NCBI GenBank assembly: GCA_028023455.1
Contig: JAQFVV010006313.1
Span: 1,560,992 to 1,624,991, forward strand
Source of the DNA: Epiperipatus broadwayi
Taxonomy: Eukaryota; Onychophora; Udeonychophora; Euonychophora; Peripatidae
DNA: 64,000 nucleotides
Direction of reading: 5' to 3'
The notes below the pieces were generated by a model, which was not told where the DNA came from, did no database searches, and was given only the letters and a program-made list of their open reading frames with translations. Each line of letters opens with the position of its first letter. The stretch's first letter is position 1. A program made the translations under genes and the position numbers. Shown in pieces: positions 18,352 through 30,700 of the stretch.

Positions 18352-20555
18352 GGGAGATAAGTTTTAGAAACAATTCTTCTTCAGGTCAATGGCGATTATA
18401 CTTCCATCTTTGTAAATTATGAGAAATAGGATTCAGTAAGCTAGAGTAAGATCACCCAAATATAGATAGGAAAGTGTTGTATACATTATACATGTGTTAA
18501 AAATCTTATTGCCACCATTATTTTTAGTTTAGCATTAATATCGAATTTGTTAATTAATGTCTTAAAAAATAAAATATTCAAATAAAATCAAAATAGAATT
18601 ACGTATCCATTTGTTTTTCAATACTTATTACTATAGATATTCTGTAAAAATAATCATAAATATTTAAATAAACTAGCAAATTAGGCGAAAAATTCATTTT
18701 ATTTGCAGTTCTATATTGGTCAAAAATCTTCTCAAAGTAAACTAGCAAATGATCTGGAAGCCAAAGAACAACGACCCTAGTAATCAATGATTATTAGATT
18801 CCTTTAAAGTTCACAATATTTGCTGCATATTAACCTTTCTAAATTTTGTTTTTAAACTAATAAATCAATATTATTTCAAAGTCACTTTCTGTCATCAAAT
18901 AAATACAAATTCAGCAACGAGTATTAGAGATAGCCATAGTGCAGAAAAAATAAAGCTAAAAGATGGCGTGCATTCTGTCCAAAGATTTAAGTATGAAATC
19001 ATTAAAGATATTGTTTTTAAATTTGAAACAACAAACAATAAATAATACTTTTTTTTCTTTTTACATGAAAAGAAAAATTATTAATATAGTTTTCAAGACT
19101 ATTATGAAAATTATTTTTTTTATTTCAATGCAAGTATTTCTGTAGTACTCATATAATAGTTTGACTGCTAAATTATTTATTTATTAATGGTATTAATTAC
19201 AGTAGCTCCTTGCACCATAATCTAAATTAAAAAAAACAACAACAACAACAACAACAACAACAAAACAATAAATTATGCATGAATAATTAAAAATAATACA
19301 TGTAATAGAAAATATTCCTGGATCAAAATATTCACTATTGTTATAAGTATTAAATTAGTTCTAATAGTATTTTACTACCAAGCATAACATGCTAATTAAA
19401 CTTTAAATTTACGCATAGAAAACTAGAGATAATACAGTTTGATCATAATTTCAGAATGGTCTTTTTGGTACGTTCTAACATTAAAAGAAACAGACAAAAC
19501 AAAAGATACATTTCGAAAATACTTTTAAAAAATCAGTCAATAAAACCTTAAAATCAAGAGCATTTGGGACATTATTATAAGAAAAACAAAATATCCTATT
19601 TAACCAGATTTATATTCTATAATTACGTTTATTACCATTATTATTATTACTACTACTAAGTATAATGTTGTGATGTATTTTAGATATTATTTTGTATTGT
19701 ACTTTAGTAGAACAAAAATGAAAATATTATAGCTTGTTATCTCTTGTTAAAAAAAAGGAGAAATTGATGTATATTAAAATGTATACTAATAAAAATCGAG
19801 ATTAAATTATCAAACAAAACCTGATTACATATTGAGCACTCACTCGTTGCGGGAAAAACAAAAATAAATGTAATTAATTTTATTTTTTTTCTCTATAATT
19901 TGCTAATGCAATTTAATGTTAATGAAATGAGCAGCAGTAATGTTTTTAAAACCATCGTAATGTAATCAGTGTCATTTAAAATTCATAATATAACGTTCTT
20001 TATTAAAGCAAAATCAATTCCATATCCTTGCAGTTTTACATTTTGTTATTTTTAATGATTAGTTTAAGATTTATATAGCACTTAAACAACTGTTAACACA
20101 GATTAATATCTGATGGTTTGGAACAGCAACATAAAACGTGAAACACTTTCCAGATAAATTAACCCTTATTGAATTGAATTTTAAATCACTAATCAAGAAA
20201 ACACGAATGCATAAACATATAGGGATATGCCACATGTCTTCATTATTAAAGTAAAAAAGAAAAACTCTCCATATTTTTTTAACAATGAAAACAATTGTTT
20301 GTCGTAGATTAAATCTAAATTCCCTAAACCATCTAAGTATTTTAAACAACGCATGGAAAATTTAAATTAAATCATATACAAATATATCCAATAACTTTTA
20401 GATATACATTTGCATAAAAGTAGAATTATAAAAATATATTTAATAATATAAGAAATAAATTATTGTCAATTATTTATTGTTAACCAGTGACTCCCTATTA
20501 ATATTATTATTAGAAAAAAAGTAGTAATAATGGTAGCAGCGTTAATAATAATAAC
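18349..20555. other. AT-rich stretch without recognised gene
   Basis: Frames of 60-92 codons (18599, 18963 and 20071, the longest 92 codons on the minus strand at 20071-20349) have no recognised motif and are judged chance openings. A (CAA)n tract lies at 19231-19263. Confidence 0.5.
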
Positions 20556-20946
20556 AATAGTAGGAATAAACATCACATGACCATCACTTCTGGAATCCAT
20601 TGATTGCTCTAGCTTGCTGTCTGTGGCAATACGTATAGTGAGTTTTGCCTGTTTTAAAACAGTTATACCCCAAACCTAATAAGTGGTGGTCATGTGATGT
20701 TTATTGGTTTAAAACCAATCCTGCCTAGTGGGATAGTGATGGCTATGGTTATTGAAGAACCAAAGACACCAAAATATATGGGTGCTGAACCCATATGACA
20801 ATATAAACTTATGGGCTTGGATTGAGAACAATAAGGTATTTTCAATTTAAGACTCATAGTTTTGTAGTTAAATGGAGATAAAAGGTGGCTGCTGGAGGGT
20901 TGCATTAAATCCTAAGATCTAGGTGCAGTGCTCTCAGATCGAAGGT

Positions 20947-20988
20947 TCCTCATTGATGAAGGCCACAAGCCAGAAACTAGTCTGAGGA
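20947..20988 (+). ncRNA. Type I hammerhead motif with C3-to-U change
   Basis: Stem I TCCTCA (20947-20952) pairs fully with TGAGGA (20983-20988). The core reads TTGATGA instead of CTGATGA. Stem II GGC/GCC has a CACAA loop; GAAAC at 20973-20977; stem III AC/GT with only TA between; cleavage triplet GTC with C at 20982. The position-3 substitution should strongly impair cleavage, so this is probably a decayed copy. Confidence 0.6.
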
Positions 20989-21405
20989 TATTGGATGAGT
21001 AGGCACTAGATAATGATTTTATGCACAAGCCTTCAGGAATCCATTGATTACTCTAGCTTGCTGTGTGTTGCAATATGTATAGTGAGTTTTTTTCTGTTTT
21101 AAAACAGTTGTACACAAGCATAAGAAGTGGTGATCATGTGATATTTATTGGATTAAAACCAATCTTGCCTAATGGGATAGTGGTGGCTATGGTTATTGAA
21201 GAACCAAAGACCCCCAAATGTATGGGTGCTGAACTGAATTCAGACCCATATGACTATATAAGCTGATTGGCTTGGATTGAGAACATTAAGGTATTTTTAG
21301 TTTAAGACTCTTAGCACTGTAGTTAAATGGAGATAAAAGGTGGCTGTTGGAGGATTGCATTAAATCCATACTAAGATCTAGGTGCAATGCTATCAGATCC
21401 AAGGC

Positions 21406-21447
21406 TCCTCATGGATGAAGGCCACAAGCCAGAAACTAATCTTGGGA
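21406..21447 (+). ncRNA. Decayed hammerhead motif, second unit
   Basis: Equivalent to 20947-20988, one unit (459 bp) later. The core is TGGATGA, the cleavage triplet ATC, and stem I is disrupted (TCCTCA against TTGGGA). Stem II is unchanged. Recognisable by alignment to the first unit only. Confidence 0.5.
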
Positions 21448-21616
21448 CATTGGATGAGTAGGCACTGGATAGGAATTTTATGCGCAAGTCTTCTGGCATC
21501 CATTGATTACTCTAGCTTGCTGTGTGTGGTGATATGTATAGTGAGTTTTGCCTGTTTTAAAATAGCAGGAATACTATGCAAATCATATGTTTTTAAGGCA
21601 TAAAAAGTATATTGTC

Positions 21617-21676
21617 ATCATTATCATCATCATAATCATCATTATTATTATTATTATTATTATGATGATGATGATG
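21617..21676. repeat. ATC/ATT/ATG compound microsatellite
   Basis: ATC and ATT units followed by GATGATGATGATG. It lies at the 3' side of the minus-strand LINE and could be its degenerate tail. Confidence 0.85.
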
Positions 21677-23219
21677 TTTCAAAGCAAAACTTTATTGAGT
21701 TTAAAAGATAACAGTCATATCTAGTAATATGTTGATTTGTAATAATTGCAAAACAAATTACAATTATGCACAGAGACCAATTAAGACATCTTTTCAGTAC
21801 ATGTCTTTATCATTTCTGCATACTTTTTTTCTTGTTTTTAAATTTGGTCTTCCATTTAGGTAATTTATGATTGCATCTCTTTAAAGTTGAAAATTGCTGA
21901 TATTGAAAATGTTACCATCTATCATATTGGACTTATATTTTCATAGACTGGATCTTGGTTTCAAGGATAGCCACATGTTGCAAACACATCTGGTTGAGCT
22001 GGGATGCTGTCTCTTTTTCTGAACAGTTCTAGTTTCATTAAGTATGTTGCTGTGTGGTGTCAAGGGTTACTAGGAAGAGCAAAAGTGCATCTGGTACAGA
22101 AGTAGGCAAAAAGGCTGTGTGTTGCTGCATGAATTGCAGTGATGTTGCCTTTTTTAAATGTATTTATTATTTCATCCATTGAAATGTTAGCTTTTCTTTA
22201 ATGTGATAAACATTGTGTGGCATATTGTTTCTAGTCCAGTTCAGAAATGAAGGAAATGATCTCATGTCTCTTTTTCTCTATGACATAGCCCACAAAAGGA
22301 ATCTATATTTGTGTAGAATCTATGAAATCTAAGTAAATGTGTTATGGGTAGAGCATTTAGATTAAACATTAAGTAGAAAATAAAAAAAAAGGCTCTTAAT
22401 GACCATTTTCTAAATTTTTGTAGTTATTGCATGTTGTATATCTCAAGAGCTGATGGATATAGGTTAGGTGTCTGGTTAGGGTATAGGATATTATAAATTT
22501 CCCAGTATGTATACTTGTCATTATTGAGTGATATTTTGTTGTATATTGGCTTGAGTTCTTCAATCTATGTGGATAAATTTCCATATGAAGGGGGTGGTCT
22601 GTCTGTGGGTATTATATTGATAACACACTCCAGTCTGGAAATCTTTTTTTGGTGGCTGTTAATAGATTTACTGATTTGTGTATGTAAAAAAAAACATTGA
22701 TTGTATGGAGTCTGAGTCCATTGCTACGTGGTGGTCTGCTCAGATTTTTTTTAAGGAGATCACCACTGTCTTTCTCTTCCATATTAGTTCGTTACATTTG
22801 ATGACATTTTTGATATAAATGTGTTTGCAAATTTGATTATAAATGTGTAGTAGTAGGTAATTTTTGTAATTATAAGTTGATTATATAGTGCTACCTTTGC
22901 ATATATTGACAGGTATGTTTTTTCAAATGAGGCTGTGATTTTTTTAGCATCTTTCTTTAATTTATTTTGAATTTTTTGCCTTATTCCATTGGTGCCAATG
23001 TAGAATACAAAACCAAGGAAAACAGACAGATTTATATGTGTTAATTTTTAAATTAAAATTTGAGGTGTAATTCTTGATTTTCTCTTGTAGTATGGGTAGA
23101 TTCTTTTTAGAGGGGAGAAAAACGGTTACATCATCCATATAGTCTATGCATGATATATTTAAAATAGTGTTTGGGATTTGAATACCATTTTTTTTTTTGT
23201 ATCTCTACTAATAGTGGAT

Positions 23220-23453
23220 TTATATATAGTATGAAAAGCAAAGCACTGAGGGGGATCCTTGTGGGATAGATTGACTCAGTCTGAATGCTGGTGATTTTTT
23301 CCCATTCAGTGTGATGTGAATTTTACAGCTGAGTAGTAGATTGACTATTATATATAGTAGCAATGGAGGTCCAAAAGCAGACTCAATGTCTAGCTGAACT
23401 ATAATTGGTGCATATTTCTTTTTTTTACTACTTTGATAAATTGTCTTGTACAT
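23220..23453 (-). pseudogene. LINE reverse transcriptase palm fragment
   Basis: A 77-codon open piece with LDIESAF (RT motif A region, with the catalytic aspartate) and SIPQGSPSVLCF (motif B). The YMDD catalytic box follows about 80 bp further along the minus strand in a shifted frame. YMDD replaces the YADD usual in LINEs. Confidence 0.8.
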
Positions 23454-24536
23454 TACAGCACACTTGCTAATGGATGAGTTGAGCCATTTTTGGCATATTG
23501 TGCTAATGATAACACAGAGAGTATGTGTTGTTCCATTTCCTCTTTTATTACTCTTTCAAGAATTTCTATTAATAAAGTTCCCATTGAAATTGGTCATAGA
23601 TTAGATAAATATGATATTGTTGTTGTTTTTTTGTTAAATGGAACCATTGCAATTGGATATAGACTTTGTAAATTTTTTGGGATATGTAATTGGAAATATT
23701 GCATAGGTATTTGGCTGTGAAGTGGCTAAGATGTTTGAACACAAATTTGTGAATGCATTGAGGTCTTGGGTGACATGTGTTTGCTATTGTTGCAAGTTAA
23801 AACACAAAGTCAGTTGTTTTTATTGGTGTGTCTGTTTCAGGATCACCGAATATGTCTTTATTTGATATGTATACATTTTGTAGTTTTTTTTTAAAAATGT
23901 AGATATATTGGGATTATCCTGTTATGTCCAGCTGTTATAGAGCCATCTATTTCAAGTGTCATAAGCATTCTGACTATGGATGGCTATTCCAATTCCCATC
24001 ATATGTATGCACTGGTCCAGTTATGTTGTTGTGTGAGGTATATATTTTTTTTCATTGCTATGTATTGCTTTAGTGTGTTGCATGTATTGTTGTACATTTT
24101 TGTAAGTTTTCTAATTTGTGTTTGATTGTCTGTAGTTGGTCTGAAAATGGTTATTTTTTATATAGTTTATCTGCCAAAGCTAGTAATCTGGTGGAGAGGA
24201 GTGTGTTGAATTGCAAGTAATATGATTTATGTTGAAAGAAAGTATATTGGTGAATGCTATATATTTTTATACTGGATCGATTGACATGTTTTGAAGTTTT
24301 TGGAGCATTATGTACATTTCTGAATATAGAAATTTGGTTGTTTTTGCTGGAAGAAGTATCCACATAGTCTTTTGAAGGGATGTTGTTGTCTTCTGTATTT
24401 TTGTTAGGTCGAGACAAGAGTGATGAACAGGGCAGCATGATCTGAAATTATAGATGGACAGAGTTCAAAATTAAAATAATGATGTAACATTGGTGAGTAG
24501 AAACTCAAATGTATAAGTGACATATCTATTGTTATT

Positions 24537-24893
24537 CTATGATATTGACTTTGATGGGAGAAAACCTTCAGCACTCATAAGTCGGATTGTTATTTGATGG
24601 ATCCATTTAGTAATAAAAGTTTGATAGATCATGTTGAAATCTCCCTCAAGTAATATAGGATTTGCTGTTGCTGTAAGCATTGAATTTATTGTTGTTATTA
24701 TTCTGGAGATGATGTCAGGGCCTGGTGGTATATATACAAATACTAGGTTAAGTGTTATATTTTTATGATGGAGTGTTATTATGATAATATTAAAGTCAAT
24801 ATATATAATTTTAAAAGAATTGAAAGGGCTGTTGTGGGATACAATTATACCTGTGTCACCTATGATGATGATGATTCTCTTGAGTAGGCACAA
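24537..24893 (-). pseudogene. LINE endonuclease domain fragment
   Basis: An open 118-codon stretch of the LINE above. It holds the middle of an exonuclease-endonuclease-phosphatase fold: GTGIIVSHNS, then NLVFVYIPPGPD and PILLEGDFN, the last equivalent to the conserved GDFN catalytic block. The N-terminal blocks (NIRGLN, LLETK) lie upstream in other frames, so the domain is broken. Confidence 0.8.
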
Positions 24894-25131
24894 AATCCTT
24901 CCACTAAATATTTTGATGAATCAATTTGATTCTCTTGAGTACTTTGGTTTCCAATAGACCCAATATGTGTGGTTGTGTTGTATGTAACCCTTTTTTGAGT
25001 TGAAAAAGTATTTTTGATGGAATTTAAGCCTCTAATGTTGAGAGATCAATTTTTTATCTTCATGTTTTTTGTATAATTTTATAGCAGAGTGTCAATGTTT
25101 ATTTATTATTGAATTCTAAAGATTTTTGCTG

Positions 25132-25416
<285 letters not shown>

Positions 25417-25429
25417 TGAAAACTAATAT

Positions 25430-25657
25430 AATGTATGTACTGAATTTTAGATGTAATTAGAGGGATTTGAACCCAGACTTTGAAGATCGCTTCAGCTATC
25501 CACTCTATCTTATATAACTGACATATTTGACCACATTAATGTAAAAAAAGATAAATGCTCTCCAATATATAAGATAGAGTGGATAGCTGAAGGGAGATTG
25601 AAAATGTGGGTTCAAATCGCCTCTAATTTCATCTAACATTCAGGATATACATTATAC
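25430..25657. repeat. Head-to-head dimer of a tRNA-like SINE
   Basis: Arms 25430-25516 (minus) and 25566-25657 (plus) are diverged reverse complements. Each contains a tRNA-related segment: a box A-like GATAGAGTGGATAGC and a box B-like GGGTTCAAATC. The left arm read on the minus strand ends in GGGTTCAAATCCC, very close to the pol III B-box consensus. The spacer is 49 bp. The same family is present singly at 25925-26128. Confidence 0.7.
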
Positions 25658-25924
25658 TTGTATTCCAAATAATATAGATTTAGTCTGAATTCTGCCCTTT
25701 CTTTTTCAATGTATTTAAATTGTTATATTGATCTCCTATATATGAGGGGTTAGAGTGCCTTAAATTTAACATGTGTATAACAACAATACAGGCATCAACC
25801 AAGGGCTTTGAGCATTCTATCATCATTTTCAATAATACAGAAGGCTGAAGAGTTAGAGAATGGAGAAGACTGAAGTCTGCCCACTAAAATTTGTAGATTT
25901 GCTATCTTCATATAAACTGAGCAT

Positions 25925-26128
25925 TGATTGTATGTGTGTGGGTGAAATGATGATTTGAACCAATTATTGCGTCCTTGTTCATTCTGAAATATGTATATCA
26001 GAGATCATTTATCTTTTTCACATCTATGGCCATGTGTGTCAATTATATAAAATAGAGGGAATAGCTGAAGGGAGCTTGAATGTATGGGTTCAAACCCATT
26101 TAATTATTATTATTATTATTATTATATT
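25925..26128 (+). mobile_element. tRNA-like SINE with hammerhead-derived head
   Basis: Aligns along its length with the minus-strand copy at 57150-56690 and the plus copy from 57151. The 5' part (25925-26010) corresponds to the hammerhead region of those copies, but the core is destroyed. The middle has a block near GATCATTTATCTTTTTCACA; then a tRNA-like part with box A-like AAATAGAGGGAATAGC and box B GGGTTCAAACCC; the tail is (ATT)n at 26102-26125. Tail and box B order are as expected for a pol III SINE. Confidence 0.65.
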
Positions 26129-27440
26129 GTATTGCTATATTTTAAAATCTATATTAAAGAGTCAATGAGAAGGTTTTGTGGTTAACACACTTATCTCTTA
26201 TGGTTATCACATGGATTTGAATATATTTTACATTTTTTAGATCGCAAGCTTAATTTTGGTTATCAATTTTTTATTTATTATGGACAAATGTCCAGCATCA
26301 GTCATAAATGGATAAACTGCTATTATTAATTGAAGACTAAACATGGGTTAATGTGGGTTGATAAGATAAATGATATGGATAAAAAATTTCAAAATAAATT
26401 AATGCAGTATAAATGGTCTTCACGAGGAAATGTATATAATAAGTGCTGAACACATTGTTATAGTTGTTTTAAAAATCTATAGAAGAAAAAAATCTTTATA
26501 AAATAGTTTTACGATTGTTTATAATTTAATGTGATATTTGCTTATATTATCATTATCTTTTTGTTAATATTTTTCATTTTAGGATAAAAAGAGTCAACAT
26601 ACATCAAATAAACACAATTATAATATCATTAATTTAAAACAAATTATAATAGTCTAGAGTCTAGACTTTTATTATTTTAATGATCTCAACATTTCACAAC
26701 AATCTACATATTTATCAATTTATCCATCTCTATCAATTTATCTATCTGTTTATTTATATGATTATTATTTACTTATCTATCTACCAATCTATATATCCAT
26801 TAAAACATCTATTTATTTATCTATTTATTCATACCTCAATCTCTTTATCAATAAGTCTAACTAAATGTATATTTGACTGTCTGTTTATTTGACTATTTTC
26901 CTTTCTATTCAAACACCCATTTATCTATATATCTATATATTAATTCATTCATTAATCCAACTATTCACTTATCGATCCATTAATTCAACTACTTATATTT
27001 CATCTATACATTTATCTTTTATTTTTTGTTTATGTAGTATATCTATGCTCTATAAGTCTTTTTTTTGCTATATGTATATTTTTTTATATTTTTGTATATA
27101 TTATTGTTTATTTTAGAAATGCTTTAATAAAACATATAAACCAATTTTTCTTTTATAATTTATGTTCTTTGAAGGATTGAAAATCAATATGATTTTTTTA
27201 AAAATTTTCCATTGCTAAAAACACTGTTATGTTTATTGATTTCAAAAATAATTATAGTTACCAAAAATATAATTTAATTGTGCCATAAAATATATTCAAA
27301 CTGAAGATTATATATAAGAAAAATATTTCATATATTTGATGTCAAACATATACAATAAATTATTGCAATTATAATCTTACTTTTAGCATTTTTAATTTCT
27401 TTAACAAAAACAATACTATCATATTTCTATGAATTTAAGC
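26129..27440. other. AT-rich sequence with cryptic TTTA/TCTA simple repeat
   Basis: 26690-27030 is a degenerate tetranucleotide-like tract of TTTATCTA-type units on one strand. It explains the two open frames of 70 and 75 codons at 26680 and 26889, which are not genes. Nothing else was recognised. Confidence 0.6.
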
Positions 27441-27451
27441 AACCCTCGAGT

Positions 27452-27734
27452 GTAAGCCACATTAGGATTTTAAAATTGGAAAATTGGGAAAAATATAAAA
27501 ATATTTTGTAATAGATATTGAAAATAATAAATATTTTCATTATTTAAATAGGAAGTAAAAGGAACATGTGGACTGGAAATCTCTGAATAAATTTCTACCA
27601 ACAATTGTAATACTGTGTGCATGCATTGAGTGCAAAGCAAAGACACAATGGTTGGGAGTGTGTAAATATTAGTTTTGAATTAAACCACATCCTAATTGTA
27701 CATCTTCAAACTTTAAATAAAAAGTGTGGCTTAA
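27452..27734. mobile_element. Possible MITE with TAAGCCACA inverted ends
   Basis: TAAGCCACA at 27453-27461 and its reverse complement TGTGGCTTA at 27725-27733 bound about 280 bp without coding sequence. CTCGAG precedes the left end. Such ends recall DNA-transposon termini, but no clear target duplication is visible, so chance is possible. Confidence 0.35.
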
Positions 27735-30700
27735 ATTTGAAGTAATTTATATCAACAAACAACACAACAATATGTATATTAATGCACCTTTATGCCACTT
27801 AACCAGGCAATTGGTCCTCAATAACTTATCATTAAGCAAGAATACCATATACTGAATAAGCAATATTTGTCTATGAGGAGAAAATTGGTCAGTTACTCCA
27901 GCTAAAAATATTACACTATTAGTGGAAATATTATGTTAAAAAGATAACTTCTCAAGTATATGTAAAAATGTACAAACCCTTAATATAAGTTATATGCTTG
28001 TGTAAACTATGCAGTGTGTATTATGTAAGTATTCACTCAAAATATGCATATATGTATATATGATAATACAAATTAAATTTATCTAAAACAGGAAAAAACT
28101 TGATTTATAGTTGATACTTCCTGTGATCCATTCACCAATCATTGTTATCCAGTTTGGTTTCCAAGCTCAAATACTTTTTTGATTTTTGTGGTTATATTAG
28201 TTGCTAAGATAAGTTTAAAAAGAATATTTAAAAATATTTAATATCACTAGATGAAAAAAAATGTGTATTTTCACAATCCAAAAATACAGCAAAATAGACT
28301 GAGAAAATGAAACTAAACTAGCATCTAACATTTTTTATATTTTTCCATACAACTGGTTTTCATTATGCTAAATAAAATTCATATTGAATTTTTTTAAAAA
28401 AAATTTGTACTACAGTATTATACTATATTGCTTAAATGAAATTATTAAAATTAAAAAGAGCAATGTTTAATAAAAATCATTTGATTGACGATAAAGACTT
28501 GTTATTTATTATTAGTACAACAGAGGCAAATAAACATATGATACATTACAAAAAAAAAATGATTGCAATCAACTTTAAAAAAATCAACATATTGATAAAT
28601 GGGGGGGGGGATAATGCATTCTGAGTTTGCATATTGTAATCAATATTTAAGTCTTTTATTACAATGTGTACTGTGCTGATGTAAATAAACAAATACAATA
28701 GCAGTAGGATGTTTTTTTGGGCATGGTATATCACTATTTTATTAAGTGTGGTAGCCATGTTTTTGCACTCTCTTAGCAATTTCTCAAATTGTGCAATATA
28801 TTTTGATGGCAGAGTTATGTGCCATTTAAATAAGAATTAAAGGCAATAATCTTATTGACTTTATTTGTATCGCATTTTCATCATACATAGTTTATTATTA
28901 ATTGCATAAAGTCATCCTCACATTTTATCCCAAATGCAATTTATTGTACATAATTTAAATCTTAATATTGAAAGTACATATGACCAAAAGTTATTTTTAA
29001 TTTTATGCCAAATAAATTTTTTAATTTATTCTTAGTACTGCTTTTTTTATTTTGGATATATAAAAAAATCATGAGTTAATTTAAAGTTGAAAAAATCAAA
29101 GTAAATGTTATTTTTAATTTACATTTAATAATTTTTGATATTACTTATATAAATCTAAAATTGTTTACCTTCTTTGCAATCCCCCATTTTTTTAATAAAA
29201 ATATTTTAAATTAGGGAAAGTAGCAGTTTAATTTGACTGAAAAAATTTAATTCAAAATTAATTGACTGAATATTTTATAAAGCACTATATATTTTTAATT
29301 TAATGCAGAAAATTTGTTATTTTTATAATACTGTGTTCATTTTGATTCATATACTGAATAAACCATTTTTTTTTTCTTAAGCCATCATAAATAATGAAAT
29401 TTTTTACTTTGGATTCGTAATTAATGAACTATTAATTGTCTCTTAATAACACTTGTTGAATAATTGAATAAAATGAAGTACATTCATAAATCATATTTTA
29501 TGCTTATAATCCAAATATTGATTACAGCAGTATAACATTGTGTTTCATAAATAAAATATATGCCATGCAATTTCAGCATGAGAATCACTATTTTGCTTTT
29601 GAATGAGATGACATTAATAACTATTCTATGACATCAACATTGTTACAAAATAGCTGCCAAAATATATTTTTTAAATATTTTTTATGATCATTATAGTGAA
29701 TAAACGATTTAAATCAAAATAGTGTGTACAAATTGATGATGATCGCTATTGTGAATCCTTAGACAAAGGCCAAGTGTTAGGTGGAGTAAAGGTGTAATAT
29801 GTTCTTGATTCTACACTGAAAAAATTAATATTTTGCTTACTTGTTTTATATAATAGTTACTATTAATGATGTGCAATGTGCGGTTCATATTTATTAAATA
29901 ACACACACATATATATTGGGTCACATTTTTAAAGATATTTAATCCTGAAATTATTTAAAACCTTGTGGGCAAATTCTTTAATTTGACAGTAATTTTACTT
30001 TACATTGATAAGAATTGGAATTATTGAAATAATAATAATAATAATAAAACATTTTTTAATGTTACAGAAGCTGTGAGCAAAAGCTATATCGGAATTTATG
30101 TGTATCAAAGAGATAACATTCATAACTAGGATGTAGTGAAATACAAAAAGAATTGTAAAAAAAACACTGCAGATTTGTCTTTATTTTATTTTTATAATAA
30201 ATTACATGATTTTTATCTATTTTCAGTTAGAATCTAAAAATTAATAAATAAAAAATATAAAACGTAATTGTTATGCTCCAAAAAATCGCATTCAAAAAAT
30301 CACAGCACAGATCAAGTGCAACTGAAAAATACATTGAAATGTGAAAAAAAATTTGCAAACTTATTTTTTATATTTTGATAATACGTGTTTTTTTTATTTA
30401 TTTTCAGTTACAATCAAGAAATTATTTTTATAATCACACTGACTCTGATACAATTTATTATTGAATATTACACTACATTCTTAAACATATATTATAAACT
30501 TAATTAATAGCTTAAATTACATGACATTATACTAATAATTGTCATATATATATATAGTACCGGTCGAAATTGTATGTTAACTCACAGCATGGGTAAAAGT
30601 ATCTCAAATCCAACCATACATCAGATCAAAGATAAAAAATACTTATGGATTCTGCCCTGTTTATTCACTCTCCAAATATGCCACCTAATTAACAACATTT

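Larger units (their letters stand above)
20556..21573 (+). mobile_element. Second hammerhead-bearing tandem element, with 13-bp target duplication
   Basis: Three direct copies of one unit: 20590-21035, 21036-21494 and a partial third from 21495. The first two hammerhead sites are 459 bp apart. The left edge (about 20567-20588) is a 22-24 bp inverted fragment of unit sequence found at 20681-20704, so the insertion again starts with a minus-oriented piece. The outer edges carry AATAGTAGGAATA (20556-20568) and AATAGCAGGAATA (21561-21573), a 13-bp direct repeat with one mismatch, read as the target duplication. The architecture equals that of the 5.8-kb element. The unit sequences differ, but both hammerheads share stem I CCTCA/TGAGG and an unpaired A before GAAAC. 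No protein is encoded. Confidence 0.7.
21677..25055 (-). mobile_element. Degenerate L1/Tx1-like LINE ORF2 (non-LTR retrotransposon)
   Basis: Minus-strand remains of one ORF2, in order: apurinic-type endonuclease start with NIRGLN (about 25023-25043) and LLETK (24944-24957); endonuclease middle with GTGIIVSHNSPFNSFKII and LLEGDFN (24537-24893); a connecting region (24151-24438); RT palm with LDIESAF and IPQGSP (23220-23453); catalytic YMDD (23130-23141) in the context CIDYMDDVTVFLPSKKNL; then thumb residues SIYAKVALYNQLIITKITYY and LIWKRK (about 22780-23000). Stops and frameshifts break it, for example between NTYKS and FLGF near 23030. The order and motifs fit APE-type LINEs of the L1/Tx1 group. 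The 3.4 kb approaches a full ORF2. It is dead. Confidence 0.85.

Noticed and set aside
20071-20349. 92-codon minus-strand reading frame
   Set aside because: No recognised domain, no promoter or splice context, and a length within chance for 64 kb of sequence.
26680-27116. Two consecutive open frames rich in Ile, Tyr and Ser
   Set aside because: They lie on a degenerate TTTA/TCTA simple repeat that lacks stops on one strand.
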